This document shows positions 32,728 through 41,620 of a DNA stretch of 64,000 bases, in pieces. Source of the DNA: Pacificoceanicola sp049803835. GTDB taxonomy: Bacteria; Pseudomonadota; Alphaproteobacteria; Rhodobacterales; Rhodobacteraceae. The notes under the pieces were generated by a model that was not told the DNA's origin, did not search any database, and saw only the letters and a list, made by a program, of their open reading frames with translations. The position numbers and the translations under genes are program-made. How positions within the stretch are numbered: the stretch's first letter is position 1; the number at the start of each line of letters is the position of its first letter. Location: contig NZ_JBNAGK010000011.1 of assembly GCF_049803835.1 (NCBI RefSeq), forward strand, positions 62,001 through 126,000, in the 5' to 3' direction.

Positions 32728-34240
32728 GTAGAAATGTCGCGTGGTTGACAAAGCAGAAATGTCCCACCTGGAGCGCCGTGAGCGCAGCCGGGCAGGGCGG
32801 AGACCTCACGTATCGGAGCCCTGACCGGCTGCGCGGTTGGCCTTGCGCTTGCGATCGGCGAGCGTGTTCCATCCTGTATTGCGGCGGCCGGTCGGCTCGT
32901 AGATCGTCCGCTGTCTGCCGGCGCGTTTCTTCTTGGGTGGGGCCTTGTCCTGCTCGGCCTTGATGTGCTCCAGCACGGCGCTCAGGTGCTTGTTCTCGGT
33001 GATCGCGGCGTGGGTCACGCGCTGGTCCATGTCGAAAATCCGGTACGGTAGAGAAATGCCTTTCCAGCGGAATTCCAGAGCGCCGTCCTCGTGCTCATAG
33101 CTGTCGATGTACTTGCCGGGGAGGTCACGGCTGAGGTCGTTCTCTTCCAGGATGATCCGGTGCCGGTCGTAGGAAAAGGCAAGCTGGGCACCGACATAGC
33201 GCTCATCCCTCAGGCACAGGATCTCGCGCAGGCGGTCCGGTTCCGTGTTCAACGCACGGTGCAGATCGTCGGGCCGCCGCGGGGCTTTTGCGAAACGCGC
33301 GTTGTAGCGCTGCATGAACCCCGGCAGGAAAGCGTTCCCCGCGGCCATATCAGAGATGCCCGCCAGCCTCAGCTCCTTCACCAGCCGATCCTGCAGCGTG
33401 CGATTGGCGCGTTCGACGCGGCCCTTGGCCTGAGAGCTGTTCGCGCAGAGGATCTCGATGTTCAACTCGTTGAGCGCGCGCCCGAATTGGGTGGTACCAT
33501 GGCCTGTCTTTGCGCCTTGCTTCGCCACCCGGAACACGCTGTGCTTGTCGCTGTAGAAAGCCACGGGACGACCATGTTCATGCAGGTAGCGTTCCAAGGC
33601 ACCGAAGTAGCTGAACGTGCTTTCCGACGTCACGAATTCCAGGTGCATCAACGTGCTGGTCGCATCATCCACGAATACCAGCAGTGTGCAGGGCGGCCCG
33701 CGGTCCTCGAACCAGCGGTGATCGGAGCCGTCGATCTGGATCAACTCACCATAGCATTCCCGGCGCAGGCGCGGCTGGTGAAACGTGCGGCGCTGCTTTC
33801 TCGAAAGCCAGATCCCGGCGTCTTGCATCCATTTGCGCAGCGTCTCCCGGGACACCTTCAGGCCATGGTCCTCGGCCAGCTTCTCGGTCGCCAGCGTCGG
33901 TCCGAAATCAGCGTACTGTTCCTGCACCAACGTGACGGCCAAAACGCGCACCGCCGGATCGATCCGATTATTCGATGGCCGACCGCGCGCCTTGTGCCGG
34001 ATCGCAGCCGGTCCGTTGGTTCGAAAGCTCTTCAACAGACGTTGGACTTGTCTGCGGCTCAGCGCCAGAAGGTTCGCCGCATTCGTTGCCGTCATGCGGC
34101 CTTGCACGACCTGGCTCAAAATTTCGACACGGTTCAGGTCTCGTTCGCTCATAAGCACCAATCCCACGGTCCACTCCAATCCTGTCAGCAACAGGGGAAG
34201 TGTGACACTTCTGATTTGCAGATGTGGGACACTTTAACTT
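32726..34240 (-). mobile_element. IS1202-group (ISNCY) insertion sequence
   Basis: About 1.5 kb holding one transposase gene. Each end carries two copies of an A/G-AA-A/G-TGTC-type motif: AGAAATGTC at 32730 and 32755 on the left, and its inverted counterparts (TTAAAGTGTC and CAGAAGTGTC on the minus strand) near 34225-34238 and 34204-34212 on the right. Paired end motifs are usual for this group. The outer limits are good to about ten bases, and I could not identify a target duplication. The element separates the defence island from kefB. Confidence 0.7.
32806..34152 (-). CDS. ISNCY-family (IS1202 group) DDE transposase
   Basis: A full-length transposase of about 448 residues. The start MSERDLNRVEILSQVVQGRMT leads into a helix-turn-helix (ATNAANLLALSRRQVQRLLKSFR) and then a DDE/RNase H catalytic core: Asp in LIQIDGSDHRWFEDRG, Asp in VAFYSDKHSVF and Glu in SSQAKGRVERANRTLQDRL. 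The basic C-terminal tail is typical. The gene appears intact, so the element may still move. Alternative in-frame starts at 34167 (GTG) and 34191 would add 5 or 13 residues. The long plus-strand open frame across this gene is only its antisense shadow. Confidence 0.88.
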   Translation of the reverse strand: MSERDLNRVEILSQVVQGRMTATNAANLLALSRRQVQRLLKSFRTNGPAAIRHKARGRPSNNRIDPAVRVLAVTLVQEQYADFGPTLATEKLAEDHGLKVSRETLRKWMQDAGIWLSRKQRRTFHQPRLRRECYGELIQIDGSDHRWFEDRGPPCTLLVFVDDATSTLMHLEFVTSESTFSYFGALERYLHEHGRPVAFYSDKHSVFRVAKQGAKTGHGTTQFGRALNELNIEILCANSSQAKGRVERANRTLQDRLVKELRLAGISDMAAGNAFLPGFMQRYNARFAKAPRRPDDLHRALNTEPDRLREILCLRDERYVGAQLAFSYDRHRIILEENDLSRDLPGKYIDSYEHEDGALEFRWKGISLPYRIFDMDQRVTHAAITENKHLSAVLEHIKAEQDKAPPKKKRAGRQRTIYEPTGRRNTGWNTLADRKRKANRAAGQGSDT

Positions 34241-34515
34241 TGCGGCTACAGAAGAAATCCAATAATCTACATTATGTTATTTTAGTGAAGCGCCAACCTA
34301 GGCCAACCAGCGATTGGCGCCAAAGGGCAGTCCGCCTTCAAATGCCCGTGGCGCAACGCCGCCGAACCGGACCCAAGAGGTCTCGCCGATCCGGGCTCGA
34401 GCCGTCATTGCACACGCATTGCCCCACTCAGCCTGCCCTGTTTGCCGATTTACGATTGTGGCCGAACCCGTCCTCGGTGTTAGTCTCGACCAATCGCGCG
34501 ACGAGGGGGACTCCG

Positions 34516-36393
34516 GTGACCGATTTTCTGCTTCTGGCCTTCATATTCCTGATTGCAGGCGTGTTCTCGGTCCCGCTCGCCACGCGGCTCGGACTTGGAT
34601 CGGTGCTTGGTTACCTGCTCGCCGGGATCGTCATCAGTCCGGTCCTCGCGCTGTTGCACGTCGATGTCGTGTCGCTGCAGCACTTCGCCGAATTCGGTGT
34701 CGTGATGATGCTGTTCCTCGTCGGCCTCGAACTGGAACCAAGGATGCTCTGGTCCATGCGGGGTCGTCTGCTGGGGCTGGGCGGTGGACAGATCGCGTTG
34801 ACGGCACTGGCAGTCATGGCCGTGGCCATGGTCATGGGACAGGTCTGGACCGTGGCGCTGACCATCGGCCTTGTGCTGGCGCTGTCCTCCACAGCCATCG
34901 TGCTGCAGACGCTCGGGGAAAAGGGTCTGCTGAAGAGCGACGGCGGGCAAGCCAGCTTTTCCGTCCTTCTGTTTCAGGACATCGCTGTCATCCCCATGCT
35001 GGCGCTGATCCCGCTTCTTGCCATGCCCGAGCTTGTCGAGGCGTTGTCCCACGGCGCGCCGGGCGACCACGGCACGGGTGGCGATCATGGCGTGACCCTC
35101 AGCCTTGTCGAAGGCTTGCCGGGCTGGGGCGCCGCCCTTGTCACGCTGGCCGCCATTTCAGCGGTCATCGGGGTCGGATCCTACCTGACAAGCCCGATCT
35201 TCCGATTTATCGCCGCCGCCAACCTGCGCGAGCTTTTCGTGGCAACGGCGCTGATGATCGTGATCGGGATCGCGCTGCTGATGACGCTTGTCGGCCTGTC
35301 GCCCGCGCTCGGCACCTTCCTGGCGGGTGTCGTGCTGGCAAACAGCGAGTACCGGCACGAACTGGAGAGCGACATCGACCCGTTCAAGGGCCTGCTACTT
35401 GGCCTTTTCTTCATGACCGTCGGCGCAGGCATCAACTTCGGCCTGCTCTTCGACAACATCGTGCTGATCCTCGGGCTCACGCTGGGTCTGATGGCGCTGA
35501 AGGCGCTGGTGCTGCTTGGTCTCGCCGTGGTCTTCAAGGTCCGGGGAGCGGATCGCTACCTTTTCGCCCTCGGTCTCGCTCAGGCCGGTGAATTCGGCTT
35601 CGTGCTCCTGTCCTTTACCGTCAATGCGGCGGTCCTGCCGCAGGCCCTGGCCGACCGTCTGCTCCTCGTGGTGGCCCTGTCGATGATGCTGACCCCGGCC
35701 CTGTTCATCCTCTATGACCGCGTGATTGCACCCCGGTTCGGCGGGGACGAAAACCGAGCGATGGACACCATCGAGGAGACCGGCAACATCATTATCGCCG
35801 GGCATGGCCGCGTCGGCGGGATCGTGGCGCGGATGCTGCGCGGCGCGGGGCTTGCCCCGACGGTGATCGACTTCAGTGCAAAGCAGCTGGAGATGCTCAA
35901 GGCCTTCAGCGTTCAGGCCTACTACGGCGACGCCACCCGCCCCGATCTACTGCACGCGGCGGGGATCGACGGCGCAAGACTGATGGTCGTCGCCATCGAC
36001 GGCAAGGAGCAGATCACCGAACTGGTCAAATATGTCCGCAAGCATCATCCCCATGTGCATGTCATCGCGCGCGCGGTGGATCGCCCGCATGTGTTCGACC
36101 TCTGGGCCGCCGGTTGCCGCGACATCATCCGCGAGACCTATGACAGCTCGCTGCGTATGGGCCGGTCCTCCGTCGAGGCGCTCGGTTACAGCCGCGCACA
36201 GGCCGAAGAGGTGGTTCAGGCCTTTGCCGAGTTCGACCGGAGCGCGATGCTGCTGGCCGCCGAGCATCACGATCCCAACATTCCGATGCATCAGAACGAA
36301 GCCATCCTCGCGCATTACAACGCGCAGCGCGGTGCCAAGGAAGCAGCGCTCTACACGCGCATGACGGCGATCCTGTCAGGGGCACGACGGTGA
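34516..36393 (+). CDS. KefB/KefC-type monovalent cation/proton antiporter (CPA2)
   Basis: A 625-residue inner-membrane antiporter. About twelve hydrophobic helices cover residues 1-390, with family motifs GYLLAGIVISP, LFLVGLELEPRMLW and LSSTAIVLQTLGEKGLL, and the GxFLAGVVLANSEYRHELESDI block. A TrkA-N (RCK) Rossmann domain follows near 415-540 (NIIIAGHGRVGGIVARMLR). Relatives export potassium in response to glutathione adducts; no separate KefG/KefF subunit is seen here. The GTG at 34516 has GAGGGG seven bases upstream; the frame stays open far upstream through the IS, but that part is noise. It overlaps the MATE gene by four bases. Confidence 0.92.
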   Translation: MTDFLLLAFIFLIAGVFSVPLATRLGLGSVLGYLLAGIVISPVLALLHVDVVSLQHFAEFGVVMMLFLVGLELEPRMLWSMRGRLLGLGGGQIALTALAVMAVAMVMGQVWTVALTIGLVLALSSTAIVLQTLGEKGLLKSDGGQASFSVLLFQDIAVIPMLALIPLLAMPELVEALSHGAPGDHGTGGDHGVTLSLVEGLPGWGAALVTLAAISAVIGVGSYLTSPIFRFIAAANLRELFVATALMIVIGIALLMTLVGLSPALGTFLAGVVLANSEYRHELESDIDPFKGLLLGLFFMTVGAGINFGLLFDNIVLILGLTLGLMALKALVLLGLAVVFKVRGADRYLFALGLAQAGEFGFVLLSFTVNAAVLPQALADRLLLVVALSMMLTPALFILYDRVIAPRFGGDENRAMDTIEETGNIIIAGHGRVGGIVARMLRGAGLAPTVIDFSAKQLEMLKAFSVQAYYGDATRPDLLHAAGIDGARLMVVAIDGKEQITELVKYVRKHHPHVHVIARAVDRPHVFDLWAAGCRDIIRETYDSSLRMGRSSVEALGYSRAQAEEVVQAFAEFDRSAMLLAAEHHDPNIPMHQNEAILAHYNAQRGAKEAALYTRMTAILSGARR

Positions 36394-37793
36394 GCGCCGG
36401 GCAGGCCCGGTTCCTCACGGGAAACCTGACAGGCCACATCGTGTCGATGTCGCTGACGGCGGCGGTGGGTCTGCTGGCGCTGTTCGTCGTGGATCTCGTG
36501 GATATGGTTTTCATCTCCATGCTCGGCGTCGCGGAACTGGCCGCCGCCGTGGGGTTTGCCGGCTCCATCCTGTTCATGACCACCTCGGTCAGCATCGGCT
36601 TTGCCATCGCGGGCGGCGCGCTGGTGGCCCGCGCCCTGGGCGAAGGCCGAAGGGAGCGCGCGCGCGAGGTTCTGACCCATGTGCTGGCGCACGGGTTCGT
36701 CTTTGCCGTCGGGTTCGCGGCGCTGATCTTCGTGAGCCTGCCGGAATTGACTGCGCTTGTTGGTGCCACGGGCGAGACGCAGGCCCTCGCCATCTCCTAC
36801 CTGCGCATCCTGATCCCGACCATGCCGATCCTGATGATGGGCATGATCGCCTCCGCGGCCCTGCGCAGCCACGGGGCGGCGAACCTGTCGATGCTGGTCA
36901 CCATCATCGGCGGCGTGGTCAATGCCGTGCTCGATCCGATCTTCATCTTCGGACTGGACATGGGGCTGGACGGCGCGGCCTGGGCCTCGGTAGCCGCCCG
37001 CGTGTCGATTGCCGGGTCTGCCCTGTGGTTCATCACGCGTCGCTATGGCGGGCTGACGGGACGCTCCATCCCGGCAATCCTGACGGATTTCCGGCCGATT
37101 GCCGCCCTCGCCATCCCGGCCATGCTGGCCAATATCGCGACCCCGGTGGGCAGCGCCTATGTCACCCGGGCGGCGGCGGCCTTTGGTGAGGAGGCAGTCG
37201 CGGGCATGGCGGTGGTCGGCCGCCTGACCCCCATCGCCTTCGCCTTGATCTTTGCCATGTCCGGCGCCATCGGTCCGATCATCGGCCAGAACTTCGGGGC
37301 GGGACACCATGACCGGGTCCGGGAAGCCTTCTTGCATGCCATCGGGCTATGCGTCGCCTATGTCGTGCCGGTGGTGTTGCTGCTCTATCTGCTGCGTGCC
37401 CCGATTGCGGATCTGTTCGGAGCGCAGGGGACGGCCCGCGACCTGATCTACCTGTTCTGCGGGCCCCTGTCTCTCGCCTGGGTGTTCAACGGCATCATCT
37501 TCATTGCCAATGCCGCGTACAACAACCTTGGCCACCCCTTCTATTCGACCTGGATCAATTGGGGGCGCAACACGCTTGGGGTCATCCCCTTCGTGGCCAT
37601 CGGCGCGGTGATCTGGGGCGCCGAGGGTGTGTTGGTCGGGCAAATGGCGGGTGGCGTGTTCGTCGCGCTGGTGGCTCTCTGGCTGGCAGGCCGGGTCATG
37701 GAGCAGGCAGCGACCACAGTGCCCGAAGCGTCCGGATCTCCGGCCTTCCAGTCACATCGGCGCCTGTTCACCCTGCTGCATCACCGACGGTGA
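36390..37793 (+). CDS. MATE-family efflux transporter
   Basis: A 467-residue inner-membrane exporter with twelve predicted helices in two related halves, as in NorM/DinF proteins. Typical features are FVVDLVDMVFISMLGVAELAA early, an internal NAVLDPIFIFGLDMGLDGAAWA, and the mirrored IGPIIGQNFGAG in the second half. MATE proteins expel drugs or toxic metabolites using sodium or proton gradients. The GTG at 36390 overlaps the kef gene stop by four bases, so the two form an operon, perhaps for electrophile or toxin stress. It converges on the sugar operon to the right. Confidence 0.9.
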   Translation: MSAGQARFLTGNLTGHIVSMSLTAAVGLLALFVVDLVDMVFISMLGVAELAAAVGFAGSILFMTTSVSIGFAIAGGALVARALGEGRRERAREVLTHVLAHGFVFAVGFAALIFVSLPELTALVGATGETQALAISYLRILIPTMPILMMGMIASAALRSHGAANLSMLVTIIGGVVNAVLDPIFIFGLDMGLDGAAWASVAARVSIAGSALWFITRRYGGLTGRSIPAILTDFRPIAALAIPAMLANIATPVGSAYVTRAAAAFGEEAVAGMAVVGRLTPIAFALIFAMSGAIGPIIGQNFGAGHHDRVREAFLHAIGLCVAYVVPVVLLLYLLRAPIADLFGAQGTARDLIYLFCGPLSLAWVFNGIIFIANAAYNNLGHPFYSTWINWGRNTLGVIPFVAIGAVIWGAEGVLVGQMAGGVFVALVALWLAGRVMEQAATTVPEASGSPAFQSHRRLFTLLHHRR

Positions 37794-37881
37794 CGCGTCC
37801 ATTCCGCAAGGCTGAATCGACCGGCCGATCCTCAGCCGGAGTGCGCCACCGCCGCGAAGGACGGTGACGCGGGAACGGCCC

Positions 37882-38835
37882 TCAGAACGGGCTGTCAGGA
37901 TAGTAGAAGCTCTTCGCGTTTTCGGGCGTGACCAACACGGACCCGATCACGAAGGTGCCGGAGACCGGCGCGTTGGACGTCAGCCCGACGGCGGTCAGCT
38001 CGATTGCGGTCGCAATCATCGACGGCGGATAGGTCACGTTGGCCGGGATCATCGGATCGCCTTCGGCGGTCCGGAGGATCATTTCTTTCATGCCTGCACC
38101 GCCCAGAACGAACTGGATGTCGTCCCGGCCCGCCGCTTCGATCGCGGCCAGCACACCGATGGCCATGTCGTCATCAGAGGCCCAGACGGCGTCGATCTTG
38201 TCATACTTGGACAGGAAGTCCTGCATCACGTTGAAGCTGTCGTCACGGTTCCAGTTGCCGTGTTCCATGTCGAGCACATTGATGCCCGAGCCTTCGATTG
38301 CGGCGGTAAAGGCGTCAACCCGCTCGTTGTCGATGGTGGTCGGAATGCCTCGGAAGACGACGATATCGCCGCCCTCGGGCATCTTCGACGCCATGTATTC
38401 ACCGGACACCTTGCCGAACCCCGGATTGTCGCCCGCCACGTAGAGGTCCTCGATGCCTTCGACGGACAGGCCGCGGTCGACGACGGTGACCCAGGCGCCG
38501 CTGTCCGCAACAGCCTGCACGGGCGGTGTGAGCGGGTCGGACTCGAAGGGCAGAACAACCAGCGCGTCGATGTTGCGCGTGGCCATCATGTCCTCGATGT
38601 CGTTCACCTGCTTGCCGGGATCGGACGCCGTGGCCAGAACGAAATCAAGCTGGGGGTAGACTTTCTCAAGGCGCTCCACGGTCGCTTGCGCGTGGAAGTT
38701 CATGCCGCCGGCCCACCCGTGGGTGGCTGCGGGGATCGACACCCCGATCACCTTGACCTCGTCGCTCTGTGCGACAGCCCCGGTCCCGAGTGCGGCCGTC
38801 ACCAGGCTGGCAGCCAATATGCGTGAGTATTTCAT
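37882..38835 (-). CDS. sugar ABC transporter, periplasmic binding protein (ribose type)
   Basis: A 317-residue periplasmic binding protein of the RbsB/peripla_BP_4 type. A clear signal peptide (MKYSRILAASLVTAALGTGAVAQ) is followed by the two-lobe fold: VIGVSIPAATHGWAGGM, DIEDMMATRNIDALVVLP, VTVVDRGL, and VWASDDDMAIGVLAAIEAAG. It is the last gene of the minus-strand operon lacI-xylA-small gene-ATPase-permease-binding protein, so xylose or a related pentose or hexose is the likely ligand. GGGAGG precedes the ATG at 38835 at good spacing. Confidence 0.9.
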   Translation of the reverse strand: MKYSRILAASLVTAALGTGAVAQSDEVKVIGVSIPAATHGWAGGMNFHAQATVERLEKVYPQLDFVLATASDPGKQVNDIEDMMATRNIDALVVLPFESDPLTPPVQAVADSGAWVTVVDRGLSVEGIEDLYVAGDNPGFGKVSGEYMASKMPEGGDIVVFRGIPTTIDNERVDAFTAAIEGSGINVLDMEHGNWNRDDSFNVMQDFLSKYDKIDAVWASDDDMAIGVLAAIEAAGRDDIQFVLGGAGMKEMILRTAEGDPMIPANVTYPPSMIATAIELTAVGLTSNAPVSGTFVIGSVLVTPENAKSFYYPDSPF

Positions 38836-38867
38836 TGTGTTTCCTCCCTTTGGTTCAAATTTGCGGC

Positions 38868-39866
38868 TCAGGTCGCCGACTTGCGTTCGCGCTGCAGGAT
38901 AACAGCGAGAATGATGATCACGCCCTGTATCGCTCCGTTCAGATAGGGCGACACGAAGTCCGTGAGATTGAGGATGTTGCCGATCAGGCTCAGGATCAGA
39001 ACGCCGATGACCGTCCCCCAGACCCGCCCGAAACCGCCTTTCAGCACGGTGCCCCCGATGATGACGGCGGCAATGGCTTCGAGCTCCCAGAGCACGCCGG
39101 TCGAGGCGGAGGCAGAGCCAAGCCGCGGCACATACATGATCGTCGCCACACCCACCAGCACGCCGAGGGCCGCATAGGAGATCATGCGGGTCCGGTTCAC
39201 GTCGACGTTGGAATAGCGGGCGACATCCTCGTTTGATCCGGTGGCGGCGCAATGACGGCCGTAAACCGTCCGCGACATCACGATTTCACCGAGGATCACG
39301 ACGACAAAGAACACGATGATCGGCCAACTGATCCCGAACAGCCCGTCGAAATAGACAGGGCGGTAGAAGGTCCGCAGTCCGAAATCGAGGGACAGGGTTC
39401 CGCCGTCCGCGAGCCAAGTGACCAGCGAGCGATAGATGCCCATGGACCCCAGGGTCACGATGAAGGCTTCGATACCCAACGCGGTGATCAGATAGCCATT
39501 GAGCATGCCCGCGAGCAGACCGGCAACCAAGGCAACCGCCATGCCCAGCAGGATGATCGGCACCCCGACACCCATCGTCGGCAAGGCGGCATTCATCACA
39601 AGGATCATCAGCCCGGCGATGAAGGCCGCCATCGACCCGACCGAAAGATCGAGGCCTCCGGCGGTGATCACGAAGGTCATGCCGACGGCGATGATCCCGA
39701 TGAAGGCCGACCGCGCGAGCACGTTGGTGATGTTTTCCGGGTTCAGGAAATTCGGGTTCATGATCGCCCCGACGACGATCAGGGCCGCCAGCGCAAGGAT
39801 CGGGCCAAGCACGGACATGGAGGGCATGCGCCGTGTTCTGGACATGGTCTGGTCGGCGTTGGTCAT
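38868..39866 (-). CDS. sugar ABC transporter permease (RbsC type)
   Basis: A 332-residue inner-membrane permease of the BPD_transp_2 family, with about ten hydrophobic helices. Family signatures include AVGMTFVITAGGLDLSVGSMAAF, GYLITALGIEAFIVTLGSMGIYRS, TGSNEDVARYSNVDVNRTRM and IIGGTVLKGGFGRVWGTVIG. It forms a channel with the ATPase encoded upstream; their genes overlap by four bases. The binding-protein gene follows after 32 bases. Confidence 0.92.
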   Translation of the reverse strand: MTNADQTMSRTRRMPSMSVLGPILALAALIVVGAIMNPNFLNPENITNVLARSAFIGIIAVGMTFVITAGGLDLSVGSMAAFIAGLMILVMNAALPTMGVGVPIILLGMAVALVAGLLAGMLNGYLITALGIEAFIVTLGSMGIYRSLVTWLADGGTLSLDFGLRTFYRPVYFDGLFGISWPIIVFFVVVILGEIVMSRTVYGRHCAATGSNEDVARYSNVDVNRTRMISYAALGVLVGVATIMYVPRLGSASASTGVLWELEAIAAVIIGGTVLKGGFGRVWGTVIGVLILSLIGNILNLTDFVSPYLNGAIQGVIIILAVILQRERKSAT

Positions 39867-41392
39867 CGTGTCTCCTCGGAAAGGCTTGGCGCGGCCTGGG
39901 GATCGAGCCCCATGGACAGCCGCACGATCGTTTCTTCGTTCATGGCAGCGCCCTCGGCAAAGCCGCTGATACGGCCAAGCCGCATCACCATGACGCGGTC
40001 CGAAAGGCCGATGAGTTCGGGCATTTCGGAGGAGATCACGATGATCGCATGACCCGCGGCGGCGAGCGTGCGCAGGAAGGTATAGATCTGCTGCTTGGTC
40101 CCGATATCGATCCCGCGGGTTGGCTCGTCGACGATCAGCACACGGGGTTCAGACAGCATGACCTTGGCCAGAAGCAGCTTTTGCTGATTGCCGCCCGAGA
40201 GGTTCCCGACGGCAACGCCACGATCCGGGGCACGGATGTCGAATTCGGAAATCGCGGCGGTCAGAGCCGCTTCCTCTTTTCCGGTATCAATGAAGGGCCG
40301 TCCGAACTTGTGCAGGGTCTGCAGCGTCAGGTTTTCGCGCATGCCACGGCCAAGCAACAGGCCACGCATCTTGCGATCCTCCGTGAGATAGCACAGACCG
40401 GCAGTCTGTGCCGCTCCGGGCGTGCGGAAATGCCGATCCTCACCGAACAGCGTCACCCTTTCGGCGTGGGCGGGACGCAGAGCCACGAGCCCTTCCATGG
40501 TCTCGGTCCGGCCAGAGCCGATCAGCCCGCCGATGCCAAGGATCTCCCCTTGTCTCAGATCGAAACCAATGTCCTGCGCATAACCCGGCACCGTGAGGGC
40601 CCTGACAGACAGGGCAACCGGCGCATCCGGCGGAGTTGCAGGCTTGGCAGGGTAAAGATCGGACACGTCCCGCCCGACCATGGCCGTCGCCATCGCATCT
40701 TCCGTGATCTCGGAGGTAGGCCCGGCATGCACAACGGCACCGTCCCGCATGATCGTGACCTGATCCGAGATGTCCTTGACCTCATCGAGCTTGTGCGAAG
40801 TGAACAGAACAGCCGTGCCTGCCGCCCGGAGGGCACGGACCTGTTCGAACAGGATCGCGGTCTCGCGGGTGGTCAGGACTGCCGTCGGTTCGTCCATGAT
40901 CAGAACCCTGGCGTCCCGGGACAAGGCCTTGGCGATTTCGACCATCTGCTTGTCCGAGTTGGACAGTCGGGACACCGGCGTGTCCGGGTCGATGTCGCAG
41001 TTGATCCGCGCAAGCTGCTGGCGCGTCACGCGCCGCATCTCGGTCTTGTCGAGCAGGAGTCCGCGCCGCAACTCGCGGCCCAGAAACATGTTCTGCTCGA
41101 CGGTCAACTGCTCGGCAAGATTGAATTCCTGATGGATCATCACGATCCCGGCCAACTCGCCCTCGTGCAATGAACCGAACCGGACGGCTTTCCCGTTCGA
41201 CAGCACCTGCCCGGAGGTCGGCGGATAGTAACCCGACAGGATCTTCATCGTCGTGGACTTGCCGGCGCCGTTTTCGCCAATCAGGGCGTGGACCTGACCC
41301 GGATGAAGGGACAGATCCACGCCGTGCAAGACTTCGATCGGGCCGAAGCGCTTGCTGACACTGTGCAGGGCGAGGAGCGGTGCCTGGGTCAC
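39863..41392 (-). CDS. sugar ABC transporter ATPase with two ATP-binding domains
   Basis: A 509-residue double-domain ATPase of the RbsA/XylG/MglA type. The first domain has GENGAGKST, signature LSNSDKQMVEIAKAL and DEPTAVLT. The second has the degenerate P-loop GGLIGSGRTE, typical for this family, with LSGGNQQK and DEPTRGIDIGTK. I chose the GTG at 41392, preceded by AAGGA, giving a product that starts VTQAPLLALHSVSKRFG. This GTG overlaps the stop of the small upstream ORF by four bases (GTGA). Confidence 0.9.
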   Translation of the reverse strand: MTQAPLLALHSVSKRFGPIEVLHGVDLSLHPGQVHALIGENGAGKSTTMKILSGYYPPTSGQVLSNGKAVRFGSLHEGELAGIVMIHQEFNLAEQLTVEQNMFLGRELRRGLLLDKTEMRRVTRQQLARINCDIDPDTPVSRLSNSDKQMVEIAKALSRDARVLIMDEPTAVLTTRETAILFEQVRALRAAGTAVLFTSHKLDEVKDISDQVTIMRDGAVVHAGPTSEITEDAMATAMVGRDVSDLYPAKPATPPDAPVALSVRALTVPGYAQDIGFDLRQGEILGIGGLIGSGRTETMEGLVALRPAHAERVTLFGEDRHFRTPGAAQTAGLCYLTEDRKMRGLLLGRGMRENLTLQTLHKFGRPFIDTGKEEAALTAAISEFDIRAPDRGVAVGNLSGGNQQKLLLAKVMLSEPRVLIVDEPTRGIDIGTKQQIYTFLRTLAAAGHAIIVISSEMPELIGLSDRVMVMRLGRISGFAEGAAMNEETIVRLSMGLDPQAAPSLSEETR

Positions 41393-41601
41393 GGAGCCAT
41401 CCTTGACGCGGCATCGGCCGAGGAGGACACACAAGGGGTGATGAAGCGCATGCCGCCGGGTGGCACACTCGTGCCGGACTGAAGCCTGACGGCAACCGCG
41501 CGTGTGGTGCCACCCTGCCCCGCACCGACACGGTTGACGCAAGGCTGGTCGTCGAAATCGACATACGCCGGAGTCAATGCCGGTTCCTCGAACATCTCCA
41601 T
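41389..41601 (-). CDS. small coupled ORF of unknown function, 70 residues
   Basis: Between xylA and the ATPase gene lies a 70-codon ORF that starts 19 bases after the xylA stop, has GGGAGG five bases before its ATG, and ends in a GTGA overlap with the ATPase start. The product (MEMFEEPALTPAYVDFDD at the start, with a GAGQGGTTRA stretch) resembles no family I know. It may be a decayed gene whose translation is retained to couple xylA to the transporter genes, or a real small protein. Confidence 0.45.
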   Translation of the reverse strand: MEMFEEPALTPAYVDFDDQPCVNRVGAGQGGTTRAVAVRLQSGTSVPPGGMRFITPCVSSSADAASRMAP

Positions 41602-41620
41602 GTCGCCCTCCCCGCCGCCG

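Noticed and set aside
33091..34515. A plus-strand open frame that would extend the kef antiporter by about 475 residues
   Set aside because: It runs antisense through the IS transposase gene, has no antiporter-like sequence, and a GTG with a good ribosome binding site at 34516 gives a normal-length protein.
39833..41173. 446-residue plus-strand frame across the sugar ATPase
   Set aside because: Antisense of a gene with intact Walker and signature motifs in both ATP-binding domains.
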